Below are positions 8,551 to 15,862 of a stretch of 64,000 nt of DNA, piece after piece (positions within the stretch are counted from its first letter, which is position 1; every line of letters begins with the position of its first letter). The notes beneath the pieces are model-generated. The model was not told the DNA's origin. It did no database searches and saw only the letters and a list, made by a program, of their open reading frames with translations. Both the position numbers and the translations under genes were made by a program. Origin of the DNA: Bacillus marinisedimentorum (GTDB lineage: Bacteria > Bacillota > Bacilli > Bacillales > Bacillaceae_O); assembly GCF_001644195.2 (NCBI RefSeq), contig NZ_LWBL02000054.1, positions 1 to 64,000 of the forward strand, in the 5' to 3' direction.

Positions 8551-8580
8551 TCGGGGGACACCAGTACCCCAGCCGGCCCC
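8539..8580 (-). tRNA. selC: 5' half of tRNA-Sec (selC), interrupted at the anticodon loop
   Basis: Read on the minus strand from 8580, the parts match the bacterial tRNA-Sec plan. There is an 8-nt acceptor strand GGGGCCGG, linker CT, a long D arm (GGGG-T-AC, loop TGGT, GTCCCC, one bulged T), then stem GAGGT and loop CTTCAAA with the UGA-reading anticodon TCA. A complete gene would continue ACCTC and end in CCGGCCCC-GCCA. Instead the sequence runs AC-AGGACATTACC into phage DNA with no variable arm, T arm or acceptor complement. A strong promoter lies upstream and selB is divergent. I read this as selC cut by the phage element. Confidence 0.7.
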
Positions 8581-8602
8581 ATCATTTTAGCGAACAATAA
8601 CA

Positions 8603-8631
8603 ATTATAGCTGATACGCTGCTGCACAGCAA
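8603..8631 (-). promoter_or_regulatory. SigA-type promoter for selC
   Basis: On the minus strand TTGCTG (8631-8626), a 17-base spacer and a perfect TATAAT (8608-8603) precede the tRNA 5' end at 8580 by 22 bases. The spacing is ideal for a stable-RNA promoter and supports the tRNA gene reading of this short sequence. Confidence 0.75.
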
Positions 8632-8745
8632 GGATAAAATTATAGCATAATTGTGAACGTTAAGCGTTGTACGGTATTTAAGGTTGATGAAGGAACCGTT
8701 TATGATTAAAGTTAAAGGAGACTATAACATACAGCAGGTGATAAT

Positions 8746-10680
8746 TTGGATACATTGCATTTTACGGTCGGAATGGCCGGACATATTGATCACGGGAAAA
8801 CGTCTTTGACAAAGGCGCTTACAAACATTGAAACTGACAGGCTGAAGGAAGAAAAAGAACGGAACATTTCAATAGAACTTGGCTACGCGCCCTTGAATCT
8901 CGGCGAAGGCATGGAAGTGTCCATCATCGACGTACCCGGGCATGAGCGGTTCATCAGGCAAATGATCGCAGGCGTGGCCGGAATCGATATGGTCATTCTT
9001 GTTGTTGCTGCAGATGAAGGGGTAATGCCGCAAACACGGGAACATGTTGAAATCCTGAACTTTCTCGGCATCGAACATGCCCTTGTCGCACTTACAAAAA
9101 TAAGCCGTGTGGAAGAAGAGATGCTTGAACTGGTAGAGGAAGATGTCAAGGAACAGCTCGAAGGAACCATTTTCGCTGAAGCACCAATGGTGTCGGTGGA
9201 TAGCCTGGATGGGGCCGGAATAGAGGAGCTGCGGGCGAAAATTAAGGAAGAGCTCGAGAAGACGGAAATCAGGGATGTAAGGGGAGCGTTCCGTCTGCCG
9301 ATTGATCAGGTATTTACTGTGCAGGGACAGGGAACGGTCGTGCGCGGCACCGTTTATGAAGGTTATGTCGAGAAAAACAGTTCGCTTGTTGTGCTTCCGG
9401 CCGGCCTTGAAGTAAAAGCACGTCAGATTCAGGTCCATCATCATGATAAAGAACGGGCGGTTGCCGGCCAGCGGGCCGCGATCAACCTCGGCGGCATTTC
9501 GCGGCATGATTTGAAAAGAGGCGATGTGCTCGTATCCTCCCGGAATTTTGTCGTGACTGATACAATTGATGTGACGATGACGACGGTGAAAAGCCTGCGG
9601 ATGCCTCTGAAGCAGCGGAGCCCCATCAAGCTTCACATAGGTACGACAGAAGTGATGGGGAAAATCATCTTTTTTGACCGGAATGAACTTGAAGATGGAA
9701 GGGAGGAAGTGCTGTGCCAGTTCCGCCTCGATCATAAAATCGTGACAAAACGCGGGGACCGGTTCATTGTCAGGCGCCCGACTCCGGCCGAAACAGTCGG
9801 AGGCGGCTGGGTGATCGATCCGAAAGGCGAAAAGTACAGGTTTGGCAATGACACAATGGCGATGCTCGGCCGAAAAAAGGAGAGCACGCCGATTGAACGG
9901 ATCATCTTCATTTTGACAGAGGAAAAACTGCTCTCTAAAAAAGATATCCTTAAATTCACCTCATTAGATGAGACGGCTTTTGATGAAGCGATTGCCGGTG
10001 AAGACGCCGGGACTAAAATCGATGTGATGCCGGGAGGTTTTTATGCGCTTATCCGCGATCGGGATGAAATCATCAATACGATCACGGCAAATCTTGCCGG
10101 CTTTCATGAAAAATATCCGCTCAGGGCCGGAATCAATAAAGCGGAGATTATTCAGTCGCTGACGGGGCTTTATCCGAAACGGATGCTCGATTATGTCATC
10201 GAGAAAGCGGCAGAAGAAGGGAAATTTGATCGGCGCGGCCAATTCATTGCCCTTGCCGATTTTACGCCGCATTATCCGAAAGCATGGAAGACAAGGATGG
10301 TAAATGCTGGCGAGTCACTTGAAAAAGATGGGCTTGAGGTAAAACCATTCATGGAATATGCCGAAAAAGAAGGCATACCTGCAGAAGAAGCGGAAGAATT
10401 CAAACAGCATCTCATCCAGACTGAAAAGGGCTATCCGCTTGATGATCAACTGCTCATTTCAAAGAAGGCATTGCTCGATGCGGTCAGAAGGGTGCATAAA
10501 GCGACAGACGGCACATTCACCCTTCAGGAAGCAAAAGCGGTGCTCGGTCTGTCGCGCAAATATCTTGTTCCTTTGCTTGAATTATGGGATGGTATCGGGA
10601 TTACTGTCAGGGGCGGTCAGGAAAGGAAATGGGTTGCAACGAAGCTCGGAGAACTCATCAAAGAGGAAACAGCAAAATAG
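8746..10680 (+). CDS. selB: Selenocysteine-specific elongation factor SelB
   Basis: A 644-residue GTPase that carries Sec-tRNA to UGA codons marked by a SECIS hairpin. G1 is GHIDHGKT (12-19), switch region RNISIELGY (39-47), G3 DVPGH (62-66), followed by EF-Tu-like beta barrels. C-terminal winged helices after about residue 375 end in the SECIS-binding domain (SRKYLVPLLELWDGIGITVR). Start TTG 8746 follows AGGTG at 8736-8740. Odd point: the G4 motif reads TKIS (117-120), so Ser replaces the Asp that normally reads guanine. Divergent from selC and convergent with selD. The length is normal for the family. Confidence 0.95.
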   Translation: MDTLHFTVGMAGHIDHGKTSLTKALTNIETDRLKEEKERNISIELGYAPLNLGEGMEVSIIDVPGHERFIRQMIAGVAGIDMVILVVAADEGVMPQTREHVEILNFLGIEHALVALTKISRVEEEMLELVEEDVKEQLEGTIFAEAPMVSVDSLDGAGIEELRAKIKEELEKTEIRDVRGAFRLPIDQVFTVQGQGTVVRGTVYEGYVEKNSSLVVLPAGLEVKARQIQVHHHDKERAVAGQRAAINLGGISRHDLKRGDVLVSSRNFVVTDTIDVTMTTVKSLRMPLKQRSPIKLHIGTTEVMGKIIFFDRNELEDGREEVLCQFRLDHKIVTKRGDRFIVRRPTPAETVGGGWVIDPKGEKYRFGNDTMAMLGRKKESTPIERIIFILTEEKLLSKKDILKFTSLDETAFDEAIAGEDAGTKIDVMPGGFYALIRDRDEIINTITANLAGFHEKYPLRAGINKAEIIQSLTGLYPKRMLDYVIEKAAEEGKFDRRGQFIALADFTPHYPKAWKTRMVNAGESLEKDGLEVKPFMEYAEKEGIPAEEAEEFKQHLIQTEKGYPLDDQLLISKKALLDAVRRVHKATDGTFTLQEAKAVLGLSRKYLVPLLELWDGIGITVRGGQERKWVATKLGELIKEETAK

Positions 10681-10683
10681 ATG

Positions 10684-10725
10684 GACATAACAAAACGGGA
10701 GCCTATGCTCCCGTTTTGTTATGTC
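10684..10725. terminator. Bidirectional terminator between selB and selD
   Basis: A perfect 19-bp stem (10684-10702 with 10707-10725) has the loop CTAT. A-rich and T-rich tracts within the stem allow termination from both sides. The selD stop codon lies inside the right arm. Confidence 0.85.
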
Positions 10726-11807
10726 TTCCGCCTGTATACTTCAATCGGAAAGTCTTTCTGTTCTGTCACCTCGCCGACTATACGGGCTTCTGAAAGGCCG
10801 TGTCGGTGAAGTTGCTCGATATAATCCACGGCCTCATCTTTCGGCATGCTGATTAAAAGCCCTCCTGACGTGACAGCGTCGCAAAGGAGCAGCTGGTCAT
10901 TGACAGAAAGCCCTTCTTCATACCTGACAGTCTCCTTTAACCAGCGGTGATTGGATTTTGACCCGCCAGGTATGATGTTCTGTTTGAGCAGTTCAACCGC
11001 TCCATCCAGAACTGGAACATCATCCAGATAGAAAACAAGGCTCGCTTCACTGCCCTCCGCCATCTCACTGCCGTGCCCGAGCAGTCCAAAGCCGGTCACA
11101 TCGGTGACGGCATGCGGGTGGTAACGATGCAGCAGTTCACTTGCTGTTTTATTGAGCATTGCCATTGTATCGGTAACGGTTTTTTTCTGTTCTTCTGTAA
11201 CAGCATCCTTTTTGATTCCGGTAGTCATAATGCCGACGCCGATCGGTTTTGTCAGTACAAGGGCATCTCCCGGCAGGGCGCCGATGTTTTTGTAAAACTT
11301 CTCAGGGTGGACAAACCCCGTGACAGACAGGCCGAATTTAGGCTCCTGGTCATCAATGGAATGACCGCCTAACGTAATGGCACCCGCCTCTTCGACTTTT
11401 TCAGCAGCACCTTTCAAGATCTCAGCGAGCATTTCGCTTCCGAGTTTGGCGATCGGAAAGCCCACAATATTCAAGACCGTCTTCGGTTCTCCGCCCATCG
11501 CATATACATCACTAAGCGAATTGGCGGCAGCAATGGCGCCGAACATATATGGGTCATCGACAATTGGCGTGAAAAAGTCGACGGTCTGAATCAGGGCAAG
11601 GTCATCACTGACTTTATAAACGCCGGCATCATCCGCCGTATCAAGACCTACAAGCAGGTTCGGATCTGGTTTGCGTTCAGGTAAATGGCGCAAAACTTGC
11701 GCCAGGTCTTCAGGACCCAGTTTGCATCCTCAACCGGATTTGGCGGTCATTTGCGTCAGTTTTATTTTTTCTCCATTGTTGTCATTTCCAGATGTTAAAT
11801 GTGACAT
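10719..11807 (-). CDS. selD: Selenide, water dikinase SelD, itself a selenoprotein
   Basis: Makes selenophosphate from selenide and ATP, the Se donor for SelA. The obvious ATG frame from 11693 lacks the N-terminal catalytic loop. Starting at ATG 11807 (ribosome site AAAGGAGGTG) and reading the in-frame TGA at 11732-11730 as selenocysteine gives 362 residues with SGUGCKLGPEDL (U26, C28, K29). This is exactly the Cys/Sec-Gly-Cys-Lys active site of SelD. The rest shows the AIR-synthase-like fold with GGHSIDDQEPKFG and DVTGFGLLGH. A SECIS-like hairpin follows the TGA. It is convergent with selB. Confidence 0.92.
11687..11732 (-). promoter_or_regulatory. SECIS element of selD
   Basis: Counting from the UGA (11732-11730), the apical loop begins after 33 nt. 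The hairpin is GGCGCAA, loop GTT, TTGCGCC (11703-11687): seven perfect pairs and GU at the start of the loop. This meets the usual bacterial SECIS rule of a small hairpin with GG or GU in the loop 16-37 nt after the codon. Confidence 0.7.
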
Positions 11808-11909
11808 GGTCCTGCACCTCCTTTTATGTAACAATATCTATTATAGTATAGCCAATTTCAAAAAACTATGGGATAGCCCGTATATATTGCCTGTTTGAAA
11901 AATGTGAAA

Positions 11910-11933
11910 ACCAGTGTACCGGGATACACTGGT
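11910..11933 (-). terminator. Terminator after the cotM-like gene
   Basis: ACCAGTGTA (11910-11918) pairs with TACACTGGT (11925-11933). On the minus strand it is followed by TTTTCACATTTTTC. The stem touches the stop codon of the cotM-like gene. Confidence 0.65.
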
Positions 11934-12361
11934 CATTCAATATCGATATAGGGCTTTCCGTCGGCAGCGGAAACCGGTTTTTGGATCGTGACCAATAACA
12001 GTCCGTTCTTGTAGCTTGCCTTGAGGGAGTCTGGGTATACAGGGAAGTTAACAGGAATGGTGCGTGAAACGCTTCGGCGCGACCTTTCCCGCCGTGTGTA
12101 ATGTTTAGCGTCATCTTTGATTTCAGAACTTTCACTGCGGAGGGCTGTGATCTTGATGCCGTAATGGATGATTTCGATATTGATATCTTTTTTCGAGAAA
12201 CCGGGAAGTTCAGCTTCAATCACCACTTTATCATCAGAATCATATACATCGGCGCGGAAACCTTGCTGGCCAAAAAATTCCGTGAACGGATCATCGAAAA
12301 ACCGGTCCATGATATTCGCAAGGCGCCGAAGTTCAGGGAACTTTTCTTCTTTACCGTCCAT
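11933..12361 (-). CDS. cotM: Hsp20-family spore coat protein, CotM-like
   Basis: A 142-residue alpha-crystallin/Hsp20-type protein. The core from about residue 40 shows RADVYDSDDKVVIEAELPGFSKKDINIEI, then a C-terminal strand NGLLLVTIQKP. Start ATG 12361 follows AAGGAGG; longer upstream frames have no support and run into selA. In B. subtilis cotM lies next to sspP-sspO-citB, and the same genes follow here, so CotM is the best name. Here selA is placed between cotM and sspP. A plain small heat-shock protein is the alternative. Confidence 0.75.
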   Translation of the reverse strand: MDGKEEKFPELRRLANIMDRFFDDPFTEFFGQQGFRADVYDSDDKVVIEAELPGFSKKDINIEIIHYGIKITALRSESSEIKDDAKHYTRRERSRRSVSRTIPVNFPVYPDSLKASYKNGLLLVTIQKPVSAADGKPYIDIE

Positions 12362-12521
12362 ATTGCCGCCTCCTTTCTTACCGGTATATATTATTCGCCC
12401 GTTATTAAATGTGAGCAGGTCTATCGCCCGGCAGCAAAAAATGGGCGGTTTTCCCGTGCTGGGAAATGGAGAGTGCAACATGATATAATGAATGAATGAT
12501 GATATGAGACGGAGGACTTTT

Positions 12522-13940
12522 ATGATGAAACAGCATTTACGCCATATCCCGCCGGTCCATAAGCTCCAGCAAGATGAACGGTTCACGGAGCTGCTGCAGG
12601 GGAACGGGCTATCAACCGATAAACTTACCGGGGCAGTTCAATTTGGAATCGAACAATTGAGAAGGCGCCTTTTGGATGGTTCATGGGAGGGCGCTTTGAC
12701 CGAAGCAGCGTTTACAGCATACATTTTTGCGCAAACAGCGAAAAAAACGACAGAGATGACTGAGTATAAGTTGAAAAAAGTGATAAATGCCGCAGGCACC
12801 ATCATACATACAAACCTGGGACGTTCCAGGCTCAGCAATGAAGCGATCAGGAAAGTGACAGAAGCGGCCGAAAACTATTCCAACCTTGAGTACCGGCTTG
12901 AAGAAGGGAAAAGAGGCTCGCGCCATACATTGATTGAGGAGTGGCTGGTGGAAGCAACGGGGGCGGAGGCTGCCATGGTTGTCAATAACAATGCGGCGGC
13001 GGTTTATTTGGTTTTGAGGGCCATGGCCGAAAACAGGGAAGTCATCGTTTCAAGAGGGCAGCTCGTTGAAATCGGCGGTTCGTTCCGGGTTTCTTCTATA
13101 ATGGAAGAAAGCGGGGCGAAGCTGGTGGAAGTCGGCACGACAAACAAAACACACCTTCATGATTATGAACATGCAGTAACAGAAGAGACGGCAATGATCA
13201 TGAAGGTGCATACGAGCAATTTCAAAACGATCGGTTTCACTAAAACGGTTTCAACCAGTGAAATGGCTTCAATAAAAAAGGAGAATGAAGGCCTCATTTT
13301 CTATGAAGATCTTGGAAGCGGGGCTTTGTATGATTACCGCAAATACGGCATCGGGAATGAACCGACAGTCCGGGAAGTGCTCGATGCAGGTGCGGACATC
13401 GTTTCGTTCAGCGGAGACAAACTTTTGGGCGGTCCGCAGGCTGGCATTATCGCCGGGAAAAAGGAACTGATTGATCAACTGAAAAGGCACCAGCTGGCAA
13501 GGGTGCTCAGAGTCGATAAAATGACACTTGCCGCACTTGAGGCAACATTGAAGGCTTACGTGCTCGGAAGTAAAGAAATTCTAGAAATTCCGACTGTCCG
13601 CGACATCTTAAAACCGATTGAGGATATCCGGCAAACCGCCGAGGCTTTCAAACGAGCAATTGAAACGGGCGGTTCGGCGTATAATGTCCGTTTGATCAGT
13701 GATATATCACAGGTCGGCGGCGGCACCATGCCGGATGTCGAACTGCCGACTGCGGCCGCCGCCGTCACACATCCAAAAATGAATGCAAGCAGACTGTTGG
13801 AGTCACTGAGAAATCACAGTCCGGCCATCATTGCCCGTGCCCGTGATGAAAAAGTCATTCTCGATTTCAGGACACTTTCCCGGGAAGATACTGCAGTAGT
13901 TGTTGCTGCGCTGCAGACATTGGAACGGCACGATGCGTAA
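12522..13940 (+). CDS. selA: L-seryl-tRNA(Sec) selenium transferase SelA
   Basis: A 472-residue PLP enzyme converting Ser-tRNA(Sec) to Sec-tRNA(Sec) with selenophosphate. Family marks include NAAGTIIHTNLGRS near the N-terminus, NNNAAAVYLVL, and the PLP lysine in FSGDKLLGGPQAG (about residue 300). Start ATG 12522 (or 12525) follows GGAGG at 12511-12515 at good spacing; the longer frame from 12492 lacks one. It is divergent from cotM and is followed on the opposite strand by sspP. Together with SelB and SelD it gives the protein part of the bacterial Sec pathway. Confidence 0.96.
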   Translation: MMKQHLRHIPPVHKLQQDERFTELLQGNGLSTDKLTGAVQFGIEQLRRRLLDGSWEGALTEAAFTAYIFAQTAKKTTEMTEYKLKKVINAAGTIIHTNLGRSRLSNEAIRKVTEAAENYSNLEYRLEEGKRGSRHTLIEEWLVEATGAEAAMVVNNNAAAVYLVLRAMAENREVIVSRGQLVEIGGSFRVSSIMEESGAKLVEVGTTNKTHLHDYEHAVTEETAMIMKVHTSNFKTIGFTKTVSTSEMASIKKENEGLIFYEDLGSGALYDYRKYGIGNEPTVREVLDAGADIVSFSGDKLLGGPQAGIIAGKKELIDQLKRHQLARVLRVDKMTLAALEATLKAYVLGSKEILEIPTVRDILKPIEDIRQTAEAFKRAIETGGSAYNVRLISDISQVGGGTMPDVELPTAAAAVTHPKMNASRLLESLRNHSPAIIARARDEKVILDFRTLSREDTAVVVAALQTLERHDA

Positions 13941-13981
13941 AAAGCATTTTGGGCTTTGCTGTTTACCGGACGGAATTGGAA

Positions 13982-14122
13982 TTAATGCCCTTCGCCGTGA
14001 TTCTGGCGGGTGTGATTCCGCTGTTTCACTTTTTTGGAGCCGCTCAGCGGTTCCGGCTGGGTTGGCTGATTGCCTTTAGGGGCATTTTTCCTCATGTCTT
14101 TGAACGTATTTTTTTCTGCCAT
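13982..14122 (-). CDS. sspP: Small acid-soluble spore protein P
   Basis: A 46-residue protein read leftward from ATG 14122 behind AAAAGGAGGTT. The composition and the core [20 protein letters not shown] and [15 protein letters not shown] match the SspP family of minor SASPs made in the forespore under sporulation control. B. subtilis carries sspP and sspO upstream of and divergent from citB, as here. In this genome selA and a repeat-rich stretch have been added on either side. Very short but well supported by its similarity to SspP. Confidence 0.92.
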   Translation of the reverse strand: MAEKNTFKDMRKNAPKGNQPTQPEPLSGSKKVKQRNHTRQNHGEGH

Positions 14123-14235
14123 CTGTGTAACCTCCTTTTGCACATAGTGTGTGCGTGAACAGCCGTTTCATGCATTTGGTGAATGAAATGCTATTCGGCG
14201 GCAACACTATTCATACAAACACGAAGGAGGTTTGC

Positions 14236-14499
14236 ATGATGCCGTATCATAAAGATAAGCAGCAGTCATTCCAGGCGGCCCAGCAAGGCTATGAACAGGC
14301 AAAGGCCGCCCATAAAGAAATCGTGAAAGATTCAAGCGGCTATGGAAAACAGCTCAGCCATTTGGAACAGGAAATCAACGAGGCATATGAGCAGATTAAT
14401 AATGCGCTTGAAACTGCGTCTGAACACCAGCAGGAGCAATTGCGCAAGTTCCAGAACGACCTGTCGTCGATTGTGAATGCAATCAGGTTTGAAGAATAG
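14236..14499 (+). CDS. Small coiled-coil protein of unknown function
   Basis: An 87-residue protein from ATG 14236 (or 14239) after acgaaggagg; the frame starting at 14149 has no ribosome site. It is rich in Gln, Glu, Lys and Ala with a long amphipathic helix pattern (EQEINEAYEQINNALETASEHQQEQLRKFQ). The layout resembles small Bacillus DUF2524-type (YtzC-like) proteins, but I am not certain. It is divergent from sspP. Sporulation-linked expression is possible from context only. Confidence 0.6.
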   Translation: MMPYHKDKQQSFQAAQQGYEQAKAAHKEIVKDSSGYGKQLSHLEQEINEAYEQINNALETASEHQQEQLRKFQNDLSSIVNAIRFEE

Positions 14500-14569
14500 G
14501 TGAGAGGTTGGGACATAACGGAATAAGTCATGTATAGAGACGAACAATATCTATTCAACGTAATACTGT

Positions 14570-14720
14570 TTAGGCTCGCCATCGGCGAGTTTTCTTTAAT
14601 AGGTAAGAAAGGATAAATTTCAACCAAGATCAATGTCCAGTACCAGGCGGCAGCGGCTATCGTCATAAGCGGGCGCCTTGCGCATTTCGAGTGTCCAGCT
14701 GCGAGCCAGGGTTTGTCGCC
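14570..14720 (-). repeat. Extragenic repeat family, copy A
   Basis: This contains GGCTCGCCATCGGCGAG (hairpin), AAGATCAATGTCCAG and GGCTATCGTCATAAGCGGGCG. The same blocks occur in reverse order and orientation at 21590-21765, and partly at 25915-26075. It looks like a non-coding mobile or REP/MITE-type element dispersed in intergenic DNA. Confidence 0.7.
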
Positions 14721-14744
14721 ATGCATGAAAAAAGGAGCCGGTTT

Positions 14745-14960
14745 GGCGTGAAAGCCGGGCTGAACGGCGCGAAACAGCTGCTCCGGCGTGAAAGTTGGCC
14801 TCTACGGCATGAAATATGTGAGATTACGCGTGAAACAGTGATCGTTTGGCGTGAAAGAAACGGGATTCCGCGCGAAAGTGCAACCCCTTGATTGCGGTTG
14901 TTCGAATACGGCGTGAAAAGCCGGGGATATGGCGCGTAGGAACAGTCATCTGGCGTGAAA
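14745..14960 (+). repeat. Degenerate GGCGTGAAA repeat array
   Basis: GGCGTGAAA or near-variants (GGCGCGAAA, GGCATGAAA, CGCGTGAAA) occur at about 14745, 14766, 14785, 14806, 14848, 14910 and 14952, with further variants between. Spacing is roughly 20 bases or a multiple. Spacers differ, there are no cas genes, and the unit is short, so it is not CRISPR. Confidence 0.7.
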
Positions 14961-15185
14961 TAGGAAGAAACAGTAATAGTCTTTTTATAAAATGAGACAA
15001 ATCCGGCTGGTTACCGGGCCTAAATGGTTGGAATGATCGTGTATATGAGTAAACAGCCCGGTTTTGACCGTCAGCTTGCTTGAAAAGGTGAAAAAAAACG
15101 TGCAAATTACCATGCCCGGGGTACTCAGGGTTTGCTGGTCTGGCATCGTTTGGGATGCGGATCAGCTGCTCCCCTCCGGGAGTGA

Positions 15186-15250
15186 AAACAGCCCTCACTG
15201 CGGGTGCCCCCGCTTATGCGTACGCCGCTAAGCGGGGGCCTTGCGCTTTT
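15186..15250 (-). repeat. Extragenic repeat family, partial copy B
   Basis: TGCGGGTGCCCCCGCTTATGCGTACGCCGCTAAGCGGG is an inverted partial match to the leading block of copies C and D. It contains a strong GC hairpin and lies just downstream of sspO, where it may also act as a terminator. Confidence 0.65.
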
Positions 15251-15261
15251 CTTACGTGGCG

Positions 15262-15411
15262 TCACTGGTTCTTTTTTCGTCTTTTATTGTTTTGTTTTTG
15301 TTCTTCAGTCAAAGGCTCATTGGACAGTTCTTCATTATATCCTGTGCCCATGCCCTGGGCTGCGGCAGCGTTCATTCCCGGCCTGAGATGGTTCGCTTTT
15401 CGTTTTGCCAT
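15262..15411 (-). CDS. sspO: Small acid-soluble spore protein O
   Basis: A 49-residue protein from ATG 15411, preceded on the minus strand by [23 protein letters not shown], then Gln/Gly/Glu-rich residues, and the C-terminus [14 protein letters not shown] match SspO (CotK), a minor forespore SASP. It is divergent from citB at the position known from B. subtilis. The extra in-frame codons upstream to 15519 lack support. Confidence 0.92.
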   Translation of the reverse strand: MAKRKANHLRPGMNAAAAQGMGTGYNEELSNEPLTEEQKQNNKRRKKNQ

Positions 15412-15862
15412 TTTGATGACACCTCCCTGGTTGTATCTTTTGTCAAGACCATCTCCATTATGTAACAATAGATAGTGAAGTCTCGACACGGGGTGAACAA
15501 TGTGAAAGATAATCAGCAATGCAGTTCATGAGGTATTAATTCGGCACCTGAGAACGGGCGGAAAAAAACGTTTCCGCCTATATGACCGGGTATGCTGATT
15601 TGGCTCCTGGCAGGAGTCATTTTATTAATCAAGTCGTTCTTTTAAGGGGGATGGGCTTGCCCTTTCCTTCCTGAGGATTCACCATTAGGATTTCTTATGT
15701 TTTTTAATAACTAACCTGTCATTTACTTATGAAGTATGTTGCTCTATGATTGAAAAGGGGAAGGAACAAAGACGCTCCAGCTTATCTGGCAGTGGAATTT
15801 GTTTTTTTTCGACAATTAAAAAGAATTAGTATATCATTATATTCGATAAGGGGGTTATACAT
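15412..15862. other. sspO-citB intergenic region
   Basis: About 450 bases between divergent genes. It includes the citB promoter (15809-15837) and presumably a sporulation promoter for sspO. A CcpC site would be expected for citB, but I did not find a convincing ATAA-N9-TTAT dyad. Confidence 0.5.
15809..15837 (+). promoter_or_regulatory. SigA-type promoter of citB
   Basis: TCGACA at 15809-15814, a 17-base spacer, and TATCAT at 15832-15837. The start codon follows 25 bases after the -10 box with aaggggg between them. Confidence 0.6.

Larger units (their letters stand above)
14500..15261. other. Repeat-rich gene-free stretch
   Basis: No convincing gene. It holds a MITE-like repeat copy (14570-14720), a run of GGCGTGAAA-type degenerate repeats (14745-14960) and a second partial repeat (about 15186-15250). 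The frames that cross it translate to Arg/Glu-rich repetitive peptides without ribosome sites, so I treat them as non-coding. Confidence 0.7.

Noticed and set aside
8539..8580. Reading the tRNA-like segment as a protein-coding or terminator sequence
   Set aside because: It has a stable-RNA promoter, the tRNA-Sec stem lengths and the TCA loop, and no T-run or ORF.
8869..9735. 288-residue leftward frame inside selB
   Set aside because: Antisense shadow of a GC-biased coding sequence; selB is unambiguous.
10719..11693. SelD starting at ATG 11693
   Set aside because: This lacks the catalytic loop and any ribosome site; the TGA-containing upstream extension restores both.
14745..14960. CRISPR array
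   Set aside because: The repeat unit is 9 bp and degenerate, spacing is irregular, and no cas genes are present.
14691..15198. Reading frames through the GGCGTGAAA array
   Set aside because: They code for repetitive Arg/Glu-rich peptides on both strands, without ribosome sites or conserved features.
15690..15760. CcpC operator upstream of citB
   Set aside because: Only loose TTAT/ATAA fragments with wrong orientation or spacing are present.
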